Part shown: in pieces, positions 8,899 through 18,083 of the stretch
Layout of the letters: every line of letters starts with the position of its first letter
How positions within the stretch are numbered: position 1 is the stretch's first letter
DNA from: Spirochaetaceae bacterium
Lineage (GTDB): Bacteria; Spirochaetota; Spirochaetia; DSM-27196; PWMO01
Assembly (NCBI GenBank): GCA_007693945.1
Contig: RECP01000091.1
Location: 1 to 64,000, forward strand
Direction of reading: 5' to 3'
DNA length: 64,000 nucleotides
Made by a program: the position numbers and the translations under genes
Notes under the pieces: model-generated
The model's database searches: none
What the model was told of the DNA's origin: nothing
Seen by the model: the letters and a program-made list of their open reading frames with translations, nothing else

Positions 8899-8926
8899 TT
8901 GCGCGCACACCGCGGTGCGCTATGCT
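8899..8926 (+). promoter_or_regulatory. Weak candidate promoter
   Basis: TTGCGC, 16 bp, TATGCT. A better TTGACA lies at 8891 but at an unfavourable 24-bp spacing. If used, transcription would start near 8933, just before the ribosome site of the small gene. Confidence 0.3.
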
Positions 8927-8954
8927 CACTATGGCAACAACGGAGGGTAACGAC

Positions 8955-9248
8955 GTGCAGGATGACACGGTGATCAAAGACCGGAGCGGCCCCGACGATC
9001 TCGACCGGATGACGCAGAGCGGACGGTATGCGCTCGACGTCGCGGGACTCCTGACCGACCTGTGGGACGAACGCCTTGAAGGCTGGCAACTGGAACAGCT
9101 GCCCGATGAACAGACCCGGGTCAGCGGGTACGTGCGCGATCAGAGCGAGCTGTACGGTGCAATCGCGGCACTTCGCAACATGGGGCTCACGCTGCTGCGC
9201 GTCGAGCTGATCACAACCACTGGCAACGCAGAAGGAGAAATCGAATGA
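8955..9248 (+). CDS. Small acidic protein of unknown function
   Basis: A 97-residue soluble protein, not recognised. It is acidic and predicted alpha/beta, with a helix (YALDVAGLLTDLWDERLEGW) and a C-terminal segment LRNMGLTLLRVELIT that resembles a small regulatory sandwich fold. There is no signal peptide and no cysteine. I chose the GTG with GGAGGG 7 nt upstream; an ATG 33 bp earlier has no ribosome site and overlaps the candidate -10. Its stop overlaps the next gene in ATGA, so it is translationally coupled to the FlgD/OmpA lipoprotein. A role connected with that envelope protein is plausible but unproven. Confidence 0.65.
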   Translation: MQDDTVIKDRSGPDDLDRMTQSGRYALDVAGLLTDLWDERLEGWQLEQLPDEQTRVSGYVRDQSELYGAIAALRNMGLTLLRVELITTTGNAEGEIE

Positions 9249-11722
9249 AACACGTGTGGAAAAGACCAGGACTGCTTCAGACAGTTGTCCTCGGTACGCT
9301 GGTGATCATGCTGGGGTCGTGCGCATCATTTCAGGGCGACATTCCGGTCGACGTAGACTATGCGCGCGATATCTACATCTCGCCACGTAATCAAGACGGC
9401 ATTCAGGACGACGTGGTACTACCACTCGACATTCCCGAGATCCGTGGACTGCGACTCGCGGGCTACGAGGTACAGGTCGTATCGCAGGCGGGCCGCGAGG
9501 TCTACTCGTACGGCGAACAACACTTCAAGCAAACCGGACTTCGCGGGCTGTTCCGCCGTCCTCCGGCAGTAGAGCCTCCCGACACCATACGATGGGACGG
9601 CACGGACTACGCCGGCGCCTGGGTCGATGACGGGGTTTACCTGCTGAGTGTCAGCGCCTGGGATTATCGCGACAACCGCGGAAGCTCACCTGTGGTGCGG
9701 GTAAATGTGGACAATACGCCGCCGACGGCCACGGTTGTTGCGCCGTTTCTGGTGTTCGCGCCCACCGGAGACGGGAATCAGGACACCCTGGAGTTGAGCC
9801 ACGAGAACGCCTCTACCGAGGACCTCTGGAATGCGGAGATCACCGACACGGACGGCACTCGCATGGTGAGCTACCAGTGGCGCGGCGTGCCCGGTACCGT
9901 ACAGTGGGATGGAACGCGATCGGATGGCTCTCCGGCTCCTGACGGCAGGTATCGTTACGTTCTGCGGTCGACCGACCGCGCCGGCAACAGTTTTGTTACC
10001 ACGCTGGAGGACATTGTGCTTGACCGGCGCAGCTTCCCGGTCAACCTGACGGTCTCGCCGCTGGCGTTTTCGCCAAACGACGACGGAGTACAGGATAGCG
10101 TCCGCTTTGTGTTGCGCGCCGACGCCCCCGATCAGATTGCCGATATCGCACTGGCAGTCAAAGACGCGCGCGGTACCGAAATGCGCCGCTACGGTCCCGA
10201 TGCGCTGGCCACCGGTGTGGTGCAGTTCGACGGACGCGATAACGCGGGCCGAAGACTACCCGAGGGCTGGTACACCGGCGAGCTGCGCGTTGTATACCGC
10301 AACGGCTACAACCCTGTCGTGAGTTCCGAACGCTTCCAGCTCGATGTCACCCCGCCTCAGGCAACCGTGCGCGCTAACTGGACTGTCTTCTCACCGGACG
10401 GCGATGGCCGCCGCGACACCGTGACTATCGCACAGAATTCCCGCGAGACACTCCAATGGCGCGGCGTGATCACCGATCAAGGCGGTCGCACCGTGCGCGA
10501 ATACCACTGGGACGGACGGCTTGCGTCGGTCAACTGGGACGGGCGGGATTCCGCGGGAGAACTGGTGCCCGACGGGGTGTACCGTTACACGCTTTCGGCT
10601 ACCGACGCCGCCGGCAACAGTGCATCGTTCCCGGTACCGCGCATTGTCGTCGACACGCGGCCAACACCGGTCCGCGTCACCCCTCGGCGCAGGTCATTCA
10701 ATCCGTCCGCCGGCGCGGAACACAACGTGGTGGAGTTTGACCTCACCGCGACGGTCACTGACGGCGTCTCGCGCTGGGGGTTTGCCGTGATCGACGAAAT
10801 CGGCAATGAAGTAATGCGTCACCAGCCGGCGGACCGCAACATCGTCGCCGAAACCGTGGTGTGGGATGGAACCACGCCCGAAGGCGACGCTGCTGAAGGT
10901 ATCTACTTCGGCAAGCTGGAGGTCGAGTACGAGAAGGGAAATCTGGCCGCTGAAGTCACCGAAACCCCGGTCCGGCTCGACCGATCACCGCCGACGATAC
11001 AAGTGAGCCTTGGCCGACTACCGTTCCAACCGGTTGACGATGAGCTGCGCAATACTCTGCGCATCGCAGTATCGGTGGACGACCCCAGCGGCGTGCGCGA
11101 ATGGTGGGCGGAGATCCTCGACCCAATGGGCAACCGCTTTCGCCGCATCCCGTCACGCAGTTTCCGCAACGGCGTCTTCCAGTGGGACGGCACGTCGGAG
11201 ACCGGGGAGTGGGTACAGTCGGCAAGCGACTATACGCTGGTAGTGCACGCTGAGGATAACGTCGGCAACCGCGGCAGCGCCGAATTCCGCGTACCAATCG
11301 ACATTCTGGTAATGCGCGTCGGCGACCGGTTGCAGATCGTGATCTCCAGCATCTATTTCAAGCCGTTCACGGCCGATTTCACCGACGTTCCGGCCGAAAC
11401 GCGCAGGACCAACCTGGCGACGCTCGATCGCCTGGCCGAAATACTGACCCGCTATCGTGGTCACACCATCGAGCTGGAAGGTCACGCCGTGCGCCTGCTC
11501 TGGAACCGGCCGACGGCGGTCTGGGAGAACGAAGAGCATCAGACACTGTTACCGCTGTCCACCGCGCGCGCGGAGGCTATCCGCAACGCGCTGGTGCAGC
11601 GAGGGATACCGGCGGCTCGTATGACGACAATCGGCAAGGGAGGATATGCACCGGTTGTACCTCACGGGGATCAACAAAACCGATGGAAGAACCGCCGCGT
11701 TGAGTTCTTTCTGTCTCAGTAG
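9245..11722 (+). CDS. Lipoprotein with FlgD/Ig-like repeats and C-terminal OmpA domain
   Basis: An 825-residue envelope protein. The signal ends at lipobox LGSC (Cys26), so it is a lipoprotein. About six repeats of a FlgD-Ig-like unit follow. Each opens with an aspartate-rich loop (FSPNDDGVQDSV, FSPDGDGRRDTV, FAPTGDGNQDTL and weaker copies) and ends with VQWDG or NWDGRD followed by G.Y.Y.L. The last 130 residues are an OmpA/MotB-like peptidoglycan-binding domain (IELEGHAVRLLW, LSTARAEAIRNALVQRGI, NRRVEFF). Such proteins tie an outer membrane to the wall and are common in spirochaetes. The two central late repeats (FNPSAGAEHNVV, FQPVDDELRNTL) have lost most acidic residues of the loop. Confidence 0.88.
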   Translation: MKHVWKRPGLLQTVVLGTLVIMLGSCASFQGDIPVDVDYARDIYISPRNQDGIQDDVVLPLDIPEIRGLRLAGYEVQVVSQAGREVYSYGEQHFKQTGLRGLFRRPPAVEPPDTIRWDGTDYAGAWVDDGVYLLSVSAWDYRDNRGSSPVVRVNVDNTPPTATVVAPFLVFAPTGDGNQDTLELSHENASTEDLWNAEITDTDGTRMVSYQWRGVPGTVQWDGTRSDGSPAPDGRYRYVLRSTDRAGNSFVTTLEDIVLDRRSFPVNLTVSPLAFSPNDDGVQDSVRFVLRADAPDQIADIALAVKDARGTEMRRYGPDALATGVVQFDGRDNAGRRLPEGWYTGELRVVYRNGYNPVVSSERFQLDVTPPQATVRANWTVFSPDGDGRRDTVTIAQNSRETLQWRGVITDQGGRTVREYHWDGRLASVNWDGRDSAGELVPDGVYRYTLSATDAAGNSASFPVPRIVVDTRPTPVRVTPRRRSFNPSAGAEHNVVEFDLTATVTDGVSRWGFAVIDEIGNEVMRHQPADRNIVAETVVWDGTTPEGDAAEGIYFGKLEVEYEKGNLAAEVTETPVRLDRSPPTIQVSLGRLPFQPVDDELRNTLRIAVSVDDPSGVREWWAEILDPMGNRFRRIPSRSFRNGVFQWDGTSETGEWVQSASDYTLVVHAEDNVGNRGSAEFRVPIDILVMRVGDRLQIVISSIYFKPFTADFTDVPAETRRTNLATLDRLAEILTRYRGHTIELEGHAVRLLWNRPTAVWENEEHQTLLPLSTARAEAIRNALVQRGIPAARMTTIGKGGYAPVVPHGDQQNRWKNRRVEFFLSQ

Positions 11723-11748
11723 CAGTCCGCGCACCAGGTGGTAGCGGC

Positions 11749-11781
11749 GGGGCGGTCCGGGGGAAATCCCCAGGCCGCCCC
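11749..11781 (+). terminator. Strong GC hairpin after the OmpA-domain gene
   Basis: GGGGCGG pairs with CCGCCCC and, inside it, GGGG with CCCC. The hairpin starts 26 bp after the stop codon. No T-run follows, so it may need Rho or act only as a 3' end stabiliser. Confidence 0.5.
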
Positions 11782-11927
11782 GTCGGCTTGCGGGCGGATG
11801 GTGCGGCTGAGCCTCGATCCCGCTGCTGATATCGGTTCATGCGCGTGATGCAACAAAAGCCGGCACACGCTGGACTGGTGACCCACGCCTGTGGCATTCT
11901 GCTGAACGACAGTAGCGAGGAGAACCG

Positions 11928-12476
11928 ATGCCACGAATACTACCCGAACCAGTCGCCCGTTATCCCTGGTACCTGCGCCTGATGTACGCCCGTCAGATTC
12001 GCGTCTACGGGCAGTATCTGGTACCTACCATGGTCTGGGGCAGGATACCCGTCCTGCTGCGGCGTTTTCTGATGATGTTCAACGGCTTTGAGCGACGCAA
12101 GTCGCCGATCGATCCGGTACTGCGTGCACTGATAACGGTGCGTGTCTCGCAGATCAACTGGTGCGCATTCTGCGTAGACTTCAACGCCGCCCGGGTACTG
12201 AACAAAGGGGCACATGAAGAAAAACTGATACAGCTGTCTTCCTTTCGGCAAAGCCACGCCTTCAGCGAGGCGGAGAAGGTAGCCCTGGAATACGCTGAAG
12301 TGATTACCCGCAGCGACGTGCAGGTGGATGACGAGCTGTTTGAACGGCTGCGCGGTCATTACAGCAACAATGCGATAGTCGAGCTGACCGGGCTGATTGC
12401 GTTTCAGAACATGTCGAGCAAGTTCAATGCGGCGCTCGATCTCGAACCCCAGGGTCTATGCCGCATTGATTTCTGA
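11928..12476 (+). CDS. AhpD-like / carboxymuconolactone decarboxylase-family protein
   Basis: A 182-residue cytoplasmic protein of the all-helical CMD/AhpD fold. The signature helix NWCAFCVDFNAARVL contains a CxxC pair (Cys79, Cys82), the redox dithiol of alkylhydroperoxidase-like members. The usual His three residues after the second Cys is Asn here, so classic AhpD peroxidase relay chemistry may be altered. The C-terminal NNAIVELTGLIAFQNMSSKFN is also typical. GAGGAG precedes the ATG. A peroxide or disulfide role is inferred from family only. A 14-bp tandem duplication covers the stop codon. Confidence 0.8.
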   Translation: MPRILPEPVARYPWYLRLMYARQIRVYGQYLVPTMVWGRIPVLLRRFLMMFNGFERRKSPIDPVLRALITVRVSQINWCAFCVDFNAARVLNKGAHEEKLIQLSSFRQSHAFSEAEKVALEYAEVITRSDVQVDDELFERLRGHYSNNAIVELTGLIAFQNMSSKFNAALDLEPQGLCRIDF

Positions 12477-12491
12477 TCATTGATTTCTGAT
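12464..12491. repeat. Perfect 14-bp tandem duplication across a stop codon
   Basis: CATTGATTTCTGAT occurs twice head to tail. The first copy holds the TGA of the AhpD-like gene, so the second copy is entirely downstream and harmless. It looks like a recent slippage event. Confidence 0.9.
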
Positions 12492-12585
12492 GCAGTCCGT
12501 AGCGCACGGTACTGCACCATTCCCCGCTACGGTCCGAACGACGCCGGTCTGCGCGGCGGCACCGCCGTCGTCCGGCAAGAGTGCG

Positions 12586-12966
12586 CTACTCTACTACTAC
12601 CAGCGCGCCCACCATGCCAGCAGCACGATGACCAGAGACGCTGCAGTAGAACTCGAATGTTCCCGCCCGGTCGGCCACAAACTCAACCGTGGCGCTCTGT
12701 CCCCCTGCAATAACGGGCGTCGCTGCATCGAACTCATCGATCACCCAGTCGTGGCGCCCGCCGCCGTTGCGGTAGGTGATTCGCAGCGTGTCACCAAGGT
12801 TTACGCGAATCTCGTTTGGGCTAAACCGCAACCCGGTGCTGCTGACTTCGATTTCCTTGACTGAGCCACTCTGTCCCGTCACATCGACCACGTTCTGTGC
12901 GAACAATGGAACGGCGACTACCAGCGCCATAATTGCAATGACCATAAATGCTTGTAATGCTTTCAT
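12586..12966 (-). CDS. Cupredoxin (plastocyanin/azurin-like type-1 copper protein)
   Basis: A secreted small electron carrier of 126 residues. A signal peptide covers residues 1-23 (hydrophobic 7-20, cut after LFAQ). The mature part is a beta-sandwich with all four blue-copper ligands: His72 in GRHDWVI, Cys108 in FEFYCSVSGH, His113 and Met118 in HRAAGM. Its partner is unknown; the haem-type membrane protein encoded just upstream on the same strand is a candidate. No ribosome site exists before the ATG. The only promoter-like pair lies 6 nt upstream, so the mRNA is probably leaderless. Confidence 0.88.
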   Translation of the reverse strand: MKALQAFMVIAIMALVVAVPLFAQNVVDVTGQSGSVKEIEVSSTGLRFSPNEIRVNLGDTLRITYRNGGGRHDWVIDEFDAATPVIAGGQSATVEFVADRAGTFEFYCSVSGHRAAGMVGALVVVE

Positions 12967-12972
12967 GCTTTG

Positions 12973-13001
12973 AAGCTACGTAATATAACTTTCATGGTCA
13001 A
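12973..13001 (-). promoter_or_regulatory. Leaderless-type promoter of the cupredoxin gene
   Basis: TTGACC, 17 bp, TAGCTT, then 6 nt to the ATG. The -10 is imperfect, but spacing matches seven other genes in the window. Confidence 0.45.
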
Positions 13002-13054
13002 CTATTTTTTGCCTCGGGGTGCGTCAGGTCCAGACACACCTCCGGCATCAGCGA

Positions 13055-13711
13055 TCAGCCGGCCTTCGTCTCCCGGCGCAACCGATTGAGCCGGTACAGC
13101 AACAACGCCACGTAACCGACCAGCAGCGCAGTGAACAGGGCGCGTACCAGCGGCACCGAGTTGGTGGTTGTACCGAGCGCCAGCGCATGGAGCACTACTA
13201 TCGGGAATACCAGCCAGGTCAAGAGATGGATCGCTCGCCACTGCCTCAGTGACAGCTTCAGCGGCTTGAAGAACCACGCCGCCACAACCGCCACGCTGAG
13301 TCCCGCAAGGCCGATCAGACCGAGCGTCTTTTCGGTAAAGAGAAATATCTCCCCGGCAACCACCAGGTCGAACGCGAGCATCGCGACTCCGTGCAGCAAC
13401 ACCAGCAGGTATGCGATCTTACCCACCGTGCGGTGCGCCTTGAGCAATGACGCACGGCGGTACAAACGCTCTACAAAGCTCAGCCGCGACGCGAGCACGA
13501 ACTGGTAGAACATCAGCACCAGCCCTATCAGCGCCAGCAGTCGGGCAGGAAGATAGAGCCCCAGGAACGCCGCATCCAGACCCATCGCGTACATCTGAAG
13601 CGCTTCACGCACCCAGGCGCCTGCCGGAAACAGCGGCACGGCAACGGCAATCAGCAGAAGCGCCTTAGCGGCTACGGAGCCGCTCGGTGCACCGTGTGTA
13701 GAACTCGACAT
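13055..13711 (-). CDS. Ferric-reductase-like transmembrane haem protein
   Basis: A 218-residue integral membrane protein with about six helices and the ferric reductase/YedZ(MsrQ)-type arrangement. Pairs of His on adjacent helices (HRTVGK, LLHGVAM, IHLLTW, VLHALALG) could hold two b-type haems. It would pass electrons across the inner membrane. No MsrP partner is nearby; the cupredoxin encoded after it could be an electron partner (inference). I chose this ATG over longer upstream in-frame starts because TTGCGA-17-TATACT ends exactly 7 nt before it and no Shine-Dalgarno is present, implying a leaderless mRNA. Confidence 0.75.
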   Translation of the reverse strand: MSSSTHGAPSGSVAAKALLLIAVAVPLFPAGAWVREALQMYAMGLDAAFLGLYLPARLLALIGLVLMFYQFVLASRLSFVERLYRRASLLKAHRTVGKIAYLLVLLHGVAMLAFDLVVAGEIFLFTEKTLGLIGLAGLSVAVVAAWFFKPLKLSLRQWRAIHLLTWLVFPIVVLHALALGTTTNSVPLVRALFTALLVGYVALLLYRLNRLRRETKAG

Positions 13712-13718
13712 ACGCAGT

Positions 13719-13747
13719 AGTATACTCCCACTGCCATCCATTCGCAA
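13719..13747 (-). promoter_or_regulatory. Leaderless-type promoter of the haem membrane protein gene
   Basis: TTGCGA, 17 bp, TATACT, then 7 nt to the ATG. Confidence 0.6.
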
Positions 13748-13792
13748 ATCCCAGGGCCCACGGAAACTGCGCTGCGACCCGCTATAATCGGA

Positions 13793-13821
13793 TTGCACCG
13801 CAGCACCTATCCGCCCATAAT
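13793..13821 (+). promoter_or_regulatory. Candidate promoter of sbcDC
   Basis: TTGCAC, 17 bp, CATAAT, then 8 nt to the first ATG of sbcD. This predicts a 5' leader of only 1-2 nt. A TATAAT at 13782 lacks a good -35. Confidence 0.5.
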
Positions 13822-13829
13822 GGGAGCAG

Positions 13830-15107
13830 ATGATGAGCCACCAGTCTGCCCCCCCCAAACGCCCCGGTTGGTACCGTATCGTGCATACCGCGGACTGGCA
13901 CCTCGGGAAGCTGCTCAGCGATCGCTCGCGTGAAGAAGAGCACGCACTTTTTCTGCTCCAACTGCTGAAAACGGTACAAGACTATGCGGTTGATGCTGTT
14001 CTGGTCACCGGCGACGTCTTCGATACCGCCAATCCGTCGAACTCGACATTACAGCAGTACTACGATTTCATTGCCGGGTTGTCAAAAATGCGAAGCTGTA
14101 CATTTGCGGTAATCAGCGGCAACCACGACTCGGCGGCACAATTGGAAGCTCCGCGGCGGCCGCTGCAGGCACTGAACGCGTACGTTTACGGCTATCTGCA
14201 GGATGACGCCGCGTCGCGTATCTTGACGCTGCCGCCGGGGCGCGATCCAAAGGTAGCGGTAGCTATGGTTCCCTTCCTGCGTGACCGCGATCTGCGGGTC
14301 GGCAAAGCAGGGGAAAACTACGACGAGATCCGGACCCAGATTGTCGCAGGAATCCAACGCGTCTACGCCGAGACCGCAGCCGCGCTGCCCGAGCGCGGGC
14401 TGCGATGCCCTGCGATCGCAGCCGGGCATCTCACCGTTCTCGGCACCACCGCCAGCGATAGTGAGCGCGACATTCACATAGGAGGGCTCGGAGCCGTCTC
14501 AGCCGAAGCCTTTCCGCGGGTCTTTGCCTGCGTAGCGCTTGGCCACCTGCACCGACCTCAGTCAGTCGGAGACCAGGGGCGCGTCCGTTACGCCGGCTCG
14601 CCGATTCCGCTCAGCTTCGGCGAAGCCGCGGACGTAAAACAGCTGCGGTTGATCGACGTCGGCCCCGACGGCGTCGAACACTCCTCGCTCGAATTGCCGC
14701 GGCTTCGCCGGCTGGCACGGGTGTGCACAACCGCAGACGGTCTTGCGGACGCGCTCGCGCGGTTTGACCCGCAAACCGCAGCACTGCGGACATGGGTCGA
14801 AGTGGTGATCCAGGGCAGCGATGCCGCGGATGATCTCAACGAACGTGCGCGCGAACTGGCTCAGGGGTTGGACTTCGACGTGTTGCGCGTCGTTCGCGAG
14901 CGCTCCTCGACTGACGGTCAGATCGACACCAGCGCGTGGTCAGATGATGAAGCCATAGACACTCTCATCGACCAACCGCTTGGTGTTTTCGATGAGTTAC
15001 TGAGTCGCCGGCCGCGGATCGACCAGGCCGAAGTCGAACAGCTCCGATCGGCGTTCCTGGAACTCCTCGAGGTGCATCAACAGCTTGCCGGCGGGCACGG
15101 ATCATGA
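13830..15107 (+). CDS. sbcD: Exonuclease subunit SbcD (Mre11-type)
   Basis: The Mn-dependent nuclease of the SbcCD complex, which cuts hairpins and protein-blocked DNA ends. It has 425 residues. The metallophosphatase motifs are present in order: HTADWHLGK (about residue 14), VTGDVFDTANP (about 61), ISGNHDS (about 95), then GHLTVLG and GHLHRPQ. The C-terminal capping and SbcC-binding part is complete. Two consecutive ATG codons compete for the start; the sequence GGGAG lies 3-6 nt before them but may be part of the promoter region. It overlaps sbcC in ATGA, so the two are coupled. Confidence 0.95.
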   Translation: MMSHQSAPPKRPGWYRIVHTADWHLGKLLSDRSREEEHALFLLQLLKTVQDYAVDAVLVTGDVFDTANPSNSTLQQYYDFIAGLSKMRSCTFAVISGNHDSAAQLEAPRRPLQALNAYVYGYLQDDAASRILTLPPGRDPKVAVAMVPFLRDRDLRVGKAGENYDEIRTQIVAGIQRVYAETAAALPERGLRCPAIAAGHLTVLGTTASDSERDIHIGGLGAVSAEAFPRVFACVALGHLHRPQSVGDQGRVRYAGSPIPLSFGEAADVKQLRLIDVGPDGVEHSSLELPRLRRLARVCTTADGLADALARFDPQTAALRTWVEVVIQGSDAADDLNERARELAQGLDFDVLRVVRERSSTDGQIDTSAWSDDEAIDTLIDQPLGVFDELLSRRPRIDQAEVEQLRSAFLELLEVHQQLAGGHGS

Positions 15108-18043
15108 GAGTGCTCTGCATCAGGCTACGAAACCTCAACTCACTCAACGGCGACCATCAGATCGATCTGACCGCCGAACCGTTGGCAAGCGCCGGGCTCT
15201 ACGCCATAACCGGGGCAACCGGTGCCGGCAAATCGACAATCCTGGATGCAGTCACGCTGGCACTGTACGGCAGAGCGGCGCGCTACGGCAGCCGGCCCCA
15301 TCCTCACGACGTCATGAGCCGTCACTGCGGTGAGTGCCATGCAGAGGTTGAGTTCAGAGTACCGTCCGGAACCTACCGTGCGTTGTGGCAGCTGCGTCGT
15401 GCCCGCGGCCGGGCAAGCGGCACTCTGCAACCGCCGCAGCGCTACGTGTACGGTGTCGACGGTACACCCATTGCCCAGAAGATCCAGGAATGCGAGCGTG
15501 CAATTGAAGACTTGATCGGGCTCGACTATGACCGCTTCCTGCGCAGCGCGTTGCTGGCTCAGGGAGAGTTTGCGAGGTTCCTCAGGGCAGCCCCCGCAGA
15601 GCGGGCCGGGCTGCTCGAAAGCCTCACCGGTACCGCCATCTACTCCGATCTGGGAAGGCTGGCGCACGAGCAGGTGCGCGAGCGCAGGCTGCAGCTCGAG
15701 CGGCTGGAGCAGGAGCTGGCGCGTATCGAGGTGCTCGATGAGGCTGAGCGAACGCAAACCGAGCTGGAGCTGTCTGCCGGCAGCGAGACGCGAAGGCAGC
15801 TGAAGACCAGGCTGGAAGCCGCGACGGATATGCTCAACCGCATCTCGCGGCTTGAGGAGACACGGCAACAGCGTGCTGATCTTCAGCAACGCAGAGCGCA
15901 GATCGAGATCGAGCGTGAAAGCCATCGCGCCGAGCTGCAGGCCCTTGCCCGTCACCGTCGCACTCAGCCCTATCTCGAGCCATTGACGACGCTTGATGCT
16001 GCCGAACAGCAATGGAAGGAGGGCGGCTCGGCGCTCGGCGCCGCTGAGCGGAGACACGCAGAAGCCACGCGACTGCTGCGGGATGCCGACACCGCGCTTC
16101 ATCGTTCGATTGCCGAAGCGCTCACTACGGCCGGCCAGGAGTTCTCGGAAGCGCAGCGGCTGTTCGAGACGGCGGAGACTGAAGTCCGGAATCACCGCTT
16201 GTGGCTCGACAGCCACCGGAAGGATGCCTTGATCGCAGAGCAGTATGCCGGGCTTGTGGCATCGGTTGGAGACGTCCGTACAGCCAGAAGTGAACTCAGT
16301 GCGCGTTGGGAAGCTGTCAGACGACAGTGCGCGGAAGCGGGTGGCCGCCGCATGCAAAGCCATGCCAAACCGGCTCGTGCCGCACTGCCGGCCGACCCGC
16401 TGACGATTCTTTCCCGGATGCTTGCCGATGCGGAGGCCGATCTTCGTGATGTACAAACCGGACTCGAGCAGGCTGAGCGTGAACTGCGATTGCGTCGCGA
16501 CCATCTTGACAAGAGCAGACTGATCGCCGGCTACGAGCAGCACCGCGCCTTGCTCGAGCCGGGCAAAGAGTGCCCACTGTGCGGTGCCCTCGAGCATCCC
16601 TTTGCAGACGGAACGCCCCCGGCCGTCGATACCGACGAACTGGCGGCCCAGGTCGATGCCGCCGAATCTGAGGCCCGGCGGCAACGCTCGGCGGTCGACC
16701 GCGCGGACGGGCTGCTGCACCGGTTGCAGGCCGAGCGCGCGCCTTTCAGCCGCAGTCACCGGGAGCAAAGGCGTTGCGAAACGCAGCTGGCTGCTCTGCT
16801 TGAACCGCTCGAGATCGCAATGCCCGCCGATGGCCGTGAAGCCGAATTGCTTGACCTTCTGCAGCAGCGATCCCGATCCGTGCGCATGCATGCAGACGAG
16901 CTCACCCGGGCCGGGGAGGTCAGGGCCGACGCACAACGGCGGCGCGACGCCGCGGCGCAGACTACCGAACGGCTGACTGCCCGGCTGGATAGCCTCGCGC
17001 CGGTCAGCGCGGCGCCGGACGAAGAGACAGTCCAGCCGCCGCGCACCATCGAGCAGGCTGAGACCGACTATCAGCAGGCCCGGCGTGAGGCCGCGACTGC
17101 CGCCGAGTTGCTGCAGAGCCGCACCGGCGACCATCGGACGGCCCGTAGTCGGCTGGACCGCCTGCAGGCCGAGCTGGAAGCGCAACTGACCCCGTCCGGG
17201 TTTGAGGACATTCAGGAACTGCGCCAGGCGCGACTGCCGGCCGCAGCGGCCGAGGCGGCCGAGCAGCTGCAGCGCACCCTCGAACAGCGCAGCAGCGAAG
17301 CCGACGCTCTGCTGCGCAGGGTGTCACAGGACATCGAAAACCTGGAACAGAGGCAGACCCTGACCGGGGCGGATGCCGAAGAGTTCAGGATTCAACACGG
17401 CCGGCTGCAAGAAGAGTATGATGAACTGCTGCAGAAGCTGGCCCTGCTGCAGCGACGACTCGAGCGTGACGACCAGGAGCGCAATACGCGCGACAAACAG
17501 CGACGACAGTATGTTGAGCAGCAGCACCAGCTGAGAGTCCGGGCGCTGCTTGACGAACTCATCGGATCTCACGACGGCAGCAAGTTTCGCACGTTCGCAC
17601 AGTCCATTTCGCTCGACATCCTGATCAGGCGTTCCAACCGTCACCTCAATCAGCTCAGCGATCGCTATCATATCTGCCGTGACGAATCCAACCAACTCGG
17701 GCTGCAGATCGAAGATCTGCACCAGGCAGCCGTGCGCCGTCCGATGGAGAGTCTTTCGGGCGGCGAGAGTTTCCTGGTCAGCCTTGCGCTGGCGCTGGGA
17801 CTGTCGGATCTGGCGGGGCGATCGGTACGCATCGAGTCGCTGTTCATTGACGAGGGCTTCGGCTCGCTCGACCCCGAAACCCTCGATGTAGCTATCTCGG
17901 CACTCGAGAGCCTGCAGCAGCAACACAAGACCGTAGGCGTGATCTCGCACGTGTCGCTGTTGAAGGAACGCATCAGTACACAGATCGTGGTCGAGAAGCG
18001 CAGTGGAGGCACAAGCAGGATTCGTATTGTTCCGTACGATTGA
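15104..18043 (+). CDS. sbcC: Exonuclease subunit SbcC (Rad50-type ATPase)
   Basis: The SMC-like ATPase that clamps DNA for SbcD, 979 residues. The N-terminal ATPase half has Walker A GATGAGKST (about residue 38). Two long Arg/Glu/Gln-rich coiled-coil arms flank a zinc hook, CPLC, at about residue 490. The C-terminal half has the signature SLSGGESFLVSLALALGLSDL and the Walker B/D-loop region SLFIDEGFGSLDPETLD, followed by VISHVSLLKERI. All catalytic elements are intact. It forms a two-gene operon with sbcD. The very high GC of the coiled-coil section makes several non-coding frames look open on the other strand. Confidence 0.95.
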   Translation: MRVLCIRLRNLNSLNGDHQIDLTAEPLASAGLYAITGATGAGKSTILDAVTLALYGRAARYGSRPHPHDVMSRHCGECHAEVEFRVPSGTYRALWQLRRARGRASGTLQPPQRYVYGVDGTPIAQKIQECERAIEDLIGLDYDRFLRSALLAQGEFARFLRAAPAERAGLLESLTGTAIYSDLGRLAHEQVRERRLQLERLEQELARIEVLDEAERTQTELELSAGSETRRQLKTRLEAATDMLNRISRLEETRQQRADLQQRRAQIEIERESHRAELQALARHRRTQPYLEPLTTLDAAEQQWKEGGSALGAAERRHAEATRLLRDADTALHRSIAEALTTAGQEFSEAQRLFETAETEVRNHRLWLDSHRKDALIAEQYAGLVASVGDVRTARSELSARWEAVRRQCAEAGGRRMQSHAKPARAALPADPLTILSRMLADAEADLRDVQTGLEQAERELRLRRDHLDKSRLIAGYEQHRALLEPGKECPLCGALEHPFADGTPPAVDTDELAAQVDAAESEARRQRSAVDRADGLLHRLQAERAPFSRSHREQRRCETQLAALLEPLEIAMPADGREAELLDLLQQRSRSVRMHADELTRAGEVRADAQRRRDAAAQTTERLTARLDSLAPVSAAPDEETVQPPRTIEQAETDYQQARREAATAAELLQSRTGDHRTARSRLDRLQAELEAQLTPSGFEDIQELRQARLPAAAAEAAEQLQRTLEQRSSEADALLRRVSQDIENLEQRQTLTGADAEEFRIQHGRLQEEYDELLQKLALLQRRLERDDQERNTRDKQRRQYVEQQHQLRVRALLDELIGSHDGSKFRTFAQSISLDILIRRSNRHLNQLSDRYHICRDESNQLGLQIEDLHQAAVRRPMESLSGGESFLVSLALALGLSDLAGRSVRIESLFIDEGFGSLDPETLDVAISALESLQQQHKTVGVISHVSLLKERISTQIVVEKRSGGTSRIRIVPYD

Positions 18044-18083
18044 ACGCCTGTTCGCGAATTCACAGCTGGTCATGGTGTCGGTA

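Noticed and set aside
8891-8926. TTGACA at 8891 with TATGCT at 8921 as a promoter
   Set aside because: The spacer is 24 bp, too long for sigma70; only the weaker TTGCGC pair was listed.
15140-17185. A 681-codon open frame on the minus strand inside sbcC
   Set aside because: It is antisense to a complete SbcC with all motifs; it has no domain and is a product of GC-rich codon usage.
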